NCBI RefSeq assembly: GCF_001949145.1
Contig: NW_019091370.1
Span: 2,560,074-2,624,073, forward strand
Direction of reading: 5' to 3'
Length of the DNA stretch: 64,000 bases
Origin: Acanthaster planci
Lineage: Eukaryota > Echinodermata > Asteroidea > Valvatida > Acanthasteridae
Position 1 is the stretch's first letter, and every line of letters starts with the position of its first letter. The position numbers and the translations under genes are program-made. Under the pieces are notes generated by a model that saw only the letters and a program-made list of their open reading frames with translations, did not search any database and was not told where the DNA came from. Below are positions 60,696 to 64,000 of this stretch, one piece after another.

Positions 60696-63162
60696 GCCCA
60701 GGCAACGGGCCTGCAGACTGAGGTAACTTTATCGCTCCATTCGTGCAAATTAACTTGAAGGGAACCGCGAAGCACTAGCATGATGTCACATGTGGAGGTT
60801 GCCTTTGGGAGCAGTGTCTTGAAGTGCAACACAATAGAGCACTTTGACAACAGGGTCACACTACAGATGGAGTTTTATTCAAAACCGACCTTGTTAACGC
60901 TCACTTACAAGACACAATGATCTTTTGTGCGATCAGTGGTGGAGCATGCTCACTTGCAAATGACCGTTATATTGAACGAACGAACAAACAAAAACACACA
61001 AGCAGCTAGCTAATGAAAGCGCATACTCTGTTCGCAAAATTTTTAACATGAAGGTGTACACAAACCTGGCATTTTAATTTAATACGCAGATGTGCGGTTC
61101 AAGAATGCTGCAAACTGTGATCTTCTCTGCAACTGTTTATATCGACGGAGGACAAACCACGCGACAACAAAGAGCAGGGACCACTCTGTGCAGAAACCTG
61201 GAGCATGTTTTAAAAGATATTACGCCAAGACGGCGCGTTCTGGCCAATAATTGATTGGTCTCGTTTGGTACCACAGACTGAGTGGCATTGTTGGGCGCTG
61301 TTCCGCTCCACCCTTAATTCTTTTTGCTGAAAGCTAGTTTTATATTAGGTTCTGCCTGACGATATGTAAATATATACCAATATTGCCTACTTCTAGTGGT
61401 GTGTGAAATGAATCATGCATCTAAACAGAATGGATAAATCACATAGGGAGGCTATAGTTTACCTACACCACGAGTTAAGCCAGTCTTTTCTTTCTAACAC
61501 CTCTCCCAGAGATTCTGCTTAATTTAAGCGATAATTGTTACAGATAAATGTATACTTTTATTTGAGTACAAAATTCGTTGAAAATTCACTAGCTCTTTTC
61601 TAAAAATCTTTTCAGGAAATAATTGAACAAAGCTTCGTGGCGCTTGCGCTTGGGACAACAGCTATTTGTGCAAACTAATTTCTTTTGCTAGGTCACAAGC
61701 ACATTTTTTTGCAAGCCAACCAGTTGTTTCTTTAACAATATCGCAGGCCAAGAGTGCAAACCACAAGATTCATTCACAAAGTATTGGAAACTCTTACTAA
61801 ATGTTCAATGACGTTCAATGACGAAACAGTCCAAACTTCGTCTTTATGGTGTTCTTGTTCTTGTAAAAAAAAATGGCGGTCAAACATGAAATTGGAAATC
61901 GACGAATGTGTATAAAAGGTCAAGTTCAAATCTGACATTTTGAGTGCTGATTTGACGAAGCTTCCACTCAGAGCAATTTTTGCTCAGATAAAAAGAAAAG
62001 CTTCGAGTAGGCTACATTTAAAAAAACTTCAGAAGTGATTGCTTCTGTATCAACGAGGAAAAAATTGAAAGGACGTATTAATGACCTTTATCCACCCGTC
62101 GAGTTGTCAATGCACATTTATTCCTTTGGCGTGATGGATTTCAGCCTTACGTAACGAAAAGCCTCCTGCTTTCTACGAGACAGAGAGGCTGCATTCTTGC
62201 AAAGTAACGGAGCGGTGGAAAGCATAGCGTGACGTCCCGGTTTAGGAAAAGCTCTCTTTCGGAGTTCTAAAATGCTCCATGCCATTGTCTCAAATAAAAT
62301 GAAATCAAGAAAATCTTTTCAGATTTATAAGCCCATACAACCCAAAGCTTTCTTTGTGGCTATGTAAGGAATGTTCTGTTTCATTGCCGAATACATGTTA
62401 TTCATTCTGTACCGGTCTTGGCTCGGGTTATTTTGGATAAAGTCACAGCCGGGGGCGGAGGCGGGGGATTCCACTTCCATGAACACGGCCTTCCCATGGT
62501 TGATTTTGAAAAGAAGGAGAAAAACCCCAGTATGCATACAAAAACACTTCTTAGCTGCAAATATGTGAAGTTTCAACTCAATTTGACATACCGTTTTGTC
62601 AGTTACGCTCATTTGAAATTGAAGGCCACGCACGTGCCAGCCTGCTTGCAACAAGAAATGAAGACCAAGGAAAAGTGGGGAAATTTGGCAAACATGTATC
62701 AGTGAAAATACAGCACTGCGCGAGAGCTTTACGTTGGATTTTTAAAACCTTGCTGTCAAAATGATTGCAAAGTGTTACTAATAAACCCCTAAGGGCTTGC
62801 TGGTGAAAAATGCAATGCAGCGATATCGGGAAAAATATTGAAGGGATTTTAAGGTTAACATCATGTATTATTTGAACGAAAATCAATAGCGCTTTTGTTG
62901 CCACATTGCATGGCACGGGAGGCGTTTCAACGGAACTCAAGGCCGGGAAAATAACATTCACTGGTGGTACCAAAGTTTTGTCGATGGGGAGAGGGGTATT
63001 AGAAAGGAATTCCACTTCAAGATGGTTCATTATGCACAAGACCCTTCCCCAGTTGCAAGCATCACAGGGGACTGGGATTTACAGCTATATCATAACTATT
63101 GTAGTTTAAGATGTAGGTGTACTATAGGCCTATATTGTATCTTCGTTTTGCAGAAAGCAAAA

Positions 63163-63240
63163 AAAAAAAGAGAGAAAACAAAAACATCAAAAAAAAAAAA
63201 GAAAGGAAAAAGAAAACAACAACAACAACAAACAATACCA
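63163..63240. repeat. A-rich low-complexity tract with (CAA)n
   Basis: Runs of A with GA and CAA triplets (63,163-63,240). Lysine-rich frames through it are artefacts of composition. Confidence 0.85.
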
Positions 63241-63389
63241 AACAGCAACTCCAAGGGGGCTTAAGCCCCCCCAGCCCTTTCTTCCGGTGCTGTGTCACTA
63301 TTATTGGCCATATCCTATGAGAGTGATTTCGAAGGACATACAAGTCTTGTTGCCATTGATTTGGTCAGAAACGAACGAACGAAAGAATT

Positions 63390-63475
63390 CAATCAATTAA
63401 TCAAGCAATCAACCAACCAACCGACCGATCGATCGATCGATCGATCGATCGATCGATCGATCGATCGATCGATCG

Positions 63476-63520
<45 letters not shown>
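63390..63520. repeat. tetranucleotide microsatellite, (GATC)n then (AATC)n
   Basis: A leading AATC/AACC region passes into about 13 GATC units (63,427-63,479) and then about 10 AATC units to 63,519. The GATC part is self-complementary and would be a run of recognition sites for GATC-dependent enzymes. Confidence 0.97.
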
Positions 63521-63521
<1 letters not shown>

Positions 63522-63615
63522 TTCTTGATTCTTGGCTTTGTCCACACCTTTGCCCTGGGGTTCCATTGAAGTCCCTATCCCTATCTTTGTATGGTGTTCT
63601 AAAGCGGGTAGGCAA

Positions 63616-63750
63616 GCGTCGTGTGTGTGAGTTTGAACGTCGCGTTTGTGAGTTCAAACGCCGTGTTTGTGAACTGTAAACGTCGTGTGTGAATTGTAAA
63701 CGTCGTGTGTGTTCGAAAGTCGTGTTTTGAGTTTGAACGTCGTGTTTGAG
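63616..63750. repeat. ~20 bp minisatellite with AACGTCGTGTxTG core
   Basis: Variants of (A)AACGTCGTGTGTGAATTGT-type units, including GAACGTCGCGTTTGTGAGTT, AAACGCCGTGTTTGTGAACT and AACGTCGTGTTTGAGAG, follow one another about seven times. The units vary in length from about 17 to 22. Confidence 0.8.
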
Positions 63751-63758
63751 AGTAGTCA

Positions 63759-63987
63759 GGGCCAATTTCAAGCTGTTAAGCACAAAATTTGCTTAGCACG
63801 GTATTGTCTTGCTCAGGAAAAACAGGTTATCAGCCAAACATTTTATGATTTTTATGATAATTATATGACAACCAACCATCAGCTGAACAGCAGTCACAAG
63901 CAACATGCAACACATGAACATTTTGGTTGGTAATCCTGTTTTTATCAAGGGAAAAGAAATCATGCAAATGATCCATGAAATCGGCCC
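63759..63987. mobile_element. ~229 bp MITE with GGGCCAATTTCA / TGAAATCGGCCC termini
   Basis: The left end GGGCCAATTTCAAGCTGTTAAG leads into TAAGCACAAAATTTGCTTAG, text that I associate with an abundant repeat in echinoderm and other marine deuterostome DNA. The right end ATGAAATCGGCCC mirrors the left. Subterminal AAAAACAGGTTATCA and TGTTTTTATCAAGG are also roughly complementary. No coding capacity. Confidence 0.65.
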
Positions 63988-64000
63988 CGACCACTCACAA

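Larger units (their letters stand above)
54812..64000 (+). other. intron 1 (or downstream flank) of copy 2
   Basis: The first ~600 bases align by eye with intron 1 of copy 1: ACATCCCC(A/G)AGCTT, then CACCAAGC, GAGGTTTTC-like, TGCGGTCAT and GGACAGGT in order. The rest holds only chance frames and the repeats listed separately. By the spacing in copy 1, body exons would be expected from about 63.3 kb on, so they may lie just beyond the window. Alternatively the copy may be truncated. AT-rich palindromic text (TTTGTAAATTGTAAATTTAC) lies near 58,228-58,275. Confidence 0.45.

Noticed and set aside
63022-63343. Lysine-rich and valine-rich frames on opposite strands
   Set aside because: Both are produced by the A-rich low-complexity tract at 63,163-63,240.

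Overview
The window reads as animal nuclear DNA with very low gene density. It has no operon-like gene packing, most open frames are short and unrecognisable, and the coding signal comes as short exons flanked by GT/AG splice sites. The motif TAGGCCTA is scattered through the sequence, and many small inverted-repeat elements and minisatellites are present. Together with the protein family found here, this suggests a marine deuterostome, most likely an echinoderm. The organism call is an inference; a hemichordate or cephalochordate cannot be excluded. Layout: 1-28 kb is intergenic or intronic DNA with repeats and no exon I can support. The repeats are a foldback-type element at 6.7-7.7 kb, a hAT-like MITE at 16.2 kb, a ~385 bp dispersed repeat at 19.9 kb, a 78 bp minisatellite at 23.8 kb and a MITE with 19 bp terminal repeats at 25.65 kb. 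From 28.5 to 41.1 kb lies the one fairly complete gene, on the plus strand. Exon 1 (signal peptide plus PAN/apple-like domain) ends at 29,582. Four body exons at 38.06, 40.01, 40.57 and 40.88 kb encode a C-terminal domain that I recognise as resembling the coral 'uncharacterized skeletal organic matrix protein 5' family. A stop codon at 40,936 and an AATAAA at 41,113 close it. From 41 to 49 kb is mostly featureless apart from a ~2.9 kb foldback-like element at 45.2-48.05 kb. At 49.1-54.8 kb is a second, paralogous copy of the gene start. A sequence like that upstream of copy 1 recurs at 49.09 kb. It is followed by a palindrome-rich MITE, a decayed DIRS-like retrotransposon, and a nearly identical exon 1 ending at 54,811. 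From 54.8 to 64 kb I see intron-like DNA. Its first ~600 bp align by eye with intron 1 of copy 1, but no body exons appear before the window ends. How the pieces fit: the window records a tandem duplication, about 25 kb between copies, of a gene for a secreted glycoprotein with a PAN/apple-like adhesion domain. Mobile elements inserted asymmetrically afterwards: a foldback element in intron 1 of copy 1, and a MITE plus a DIRS element upstream of exon 1 of copy 2. The PAN-coding part of exon 1 is about 96% identical between copies, while the signal-peptide parts and the introns have diverged. Two exon joins in copy 1 do not keep phase as read here (exon 1 to 2 and exon 3 to 4), so the model is either missing an exon, affected by a one-base error, or partly decayed.
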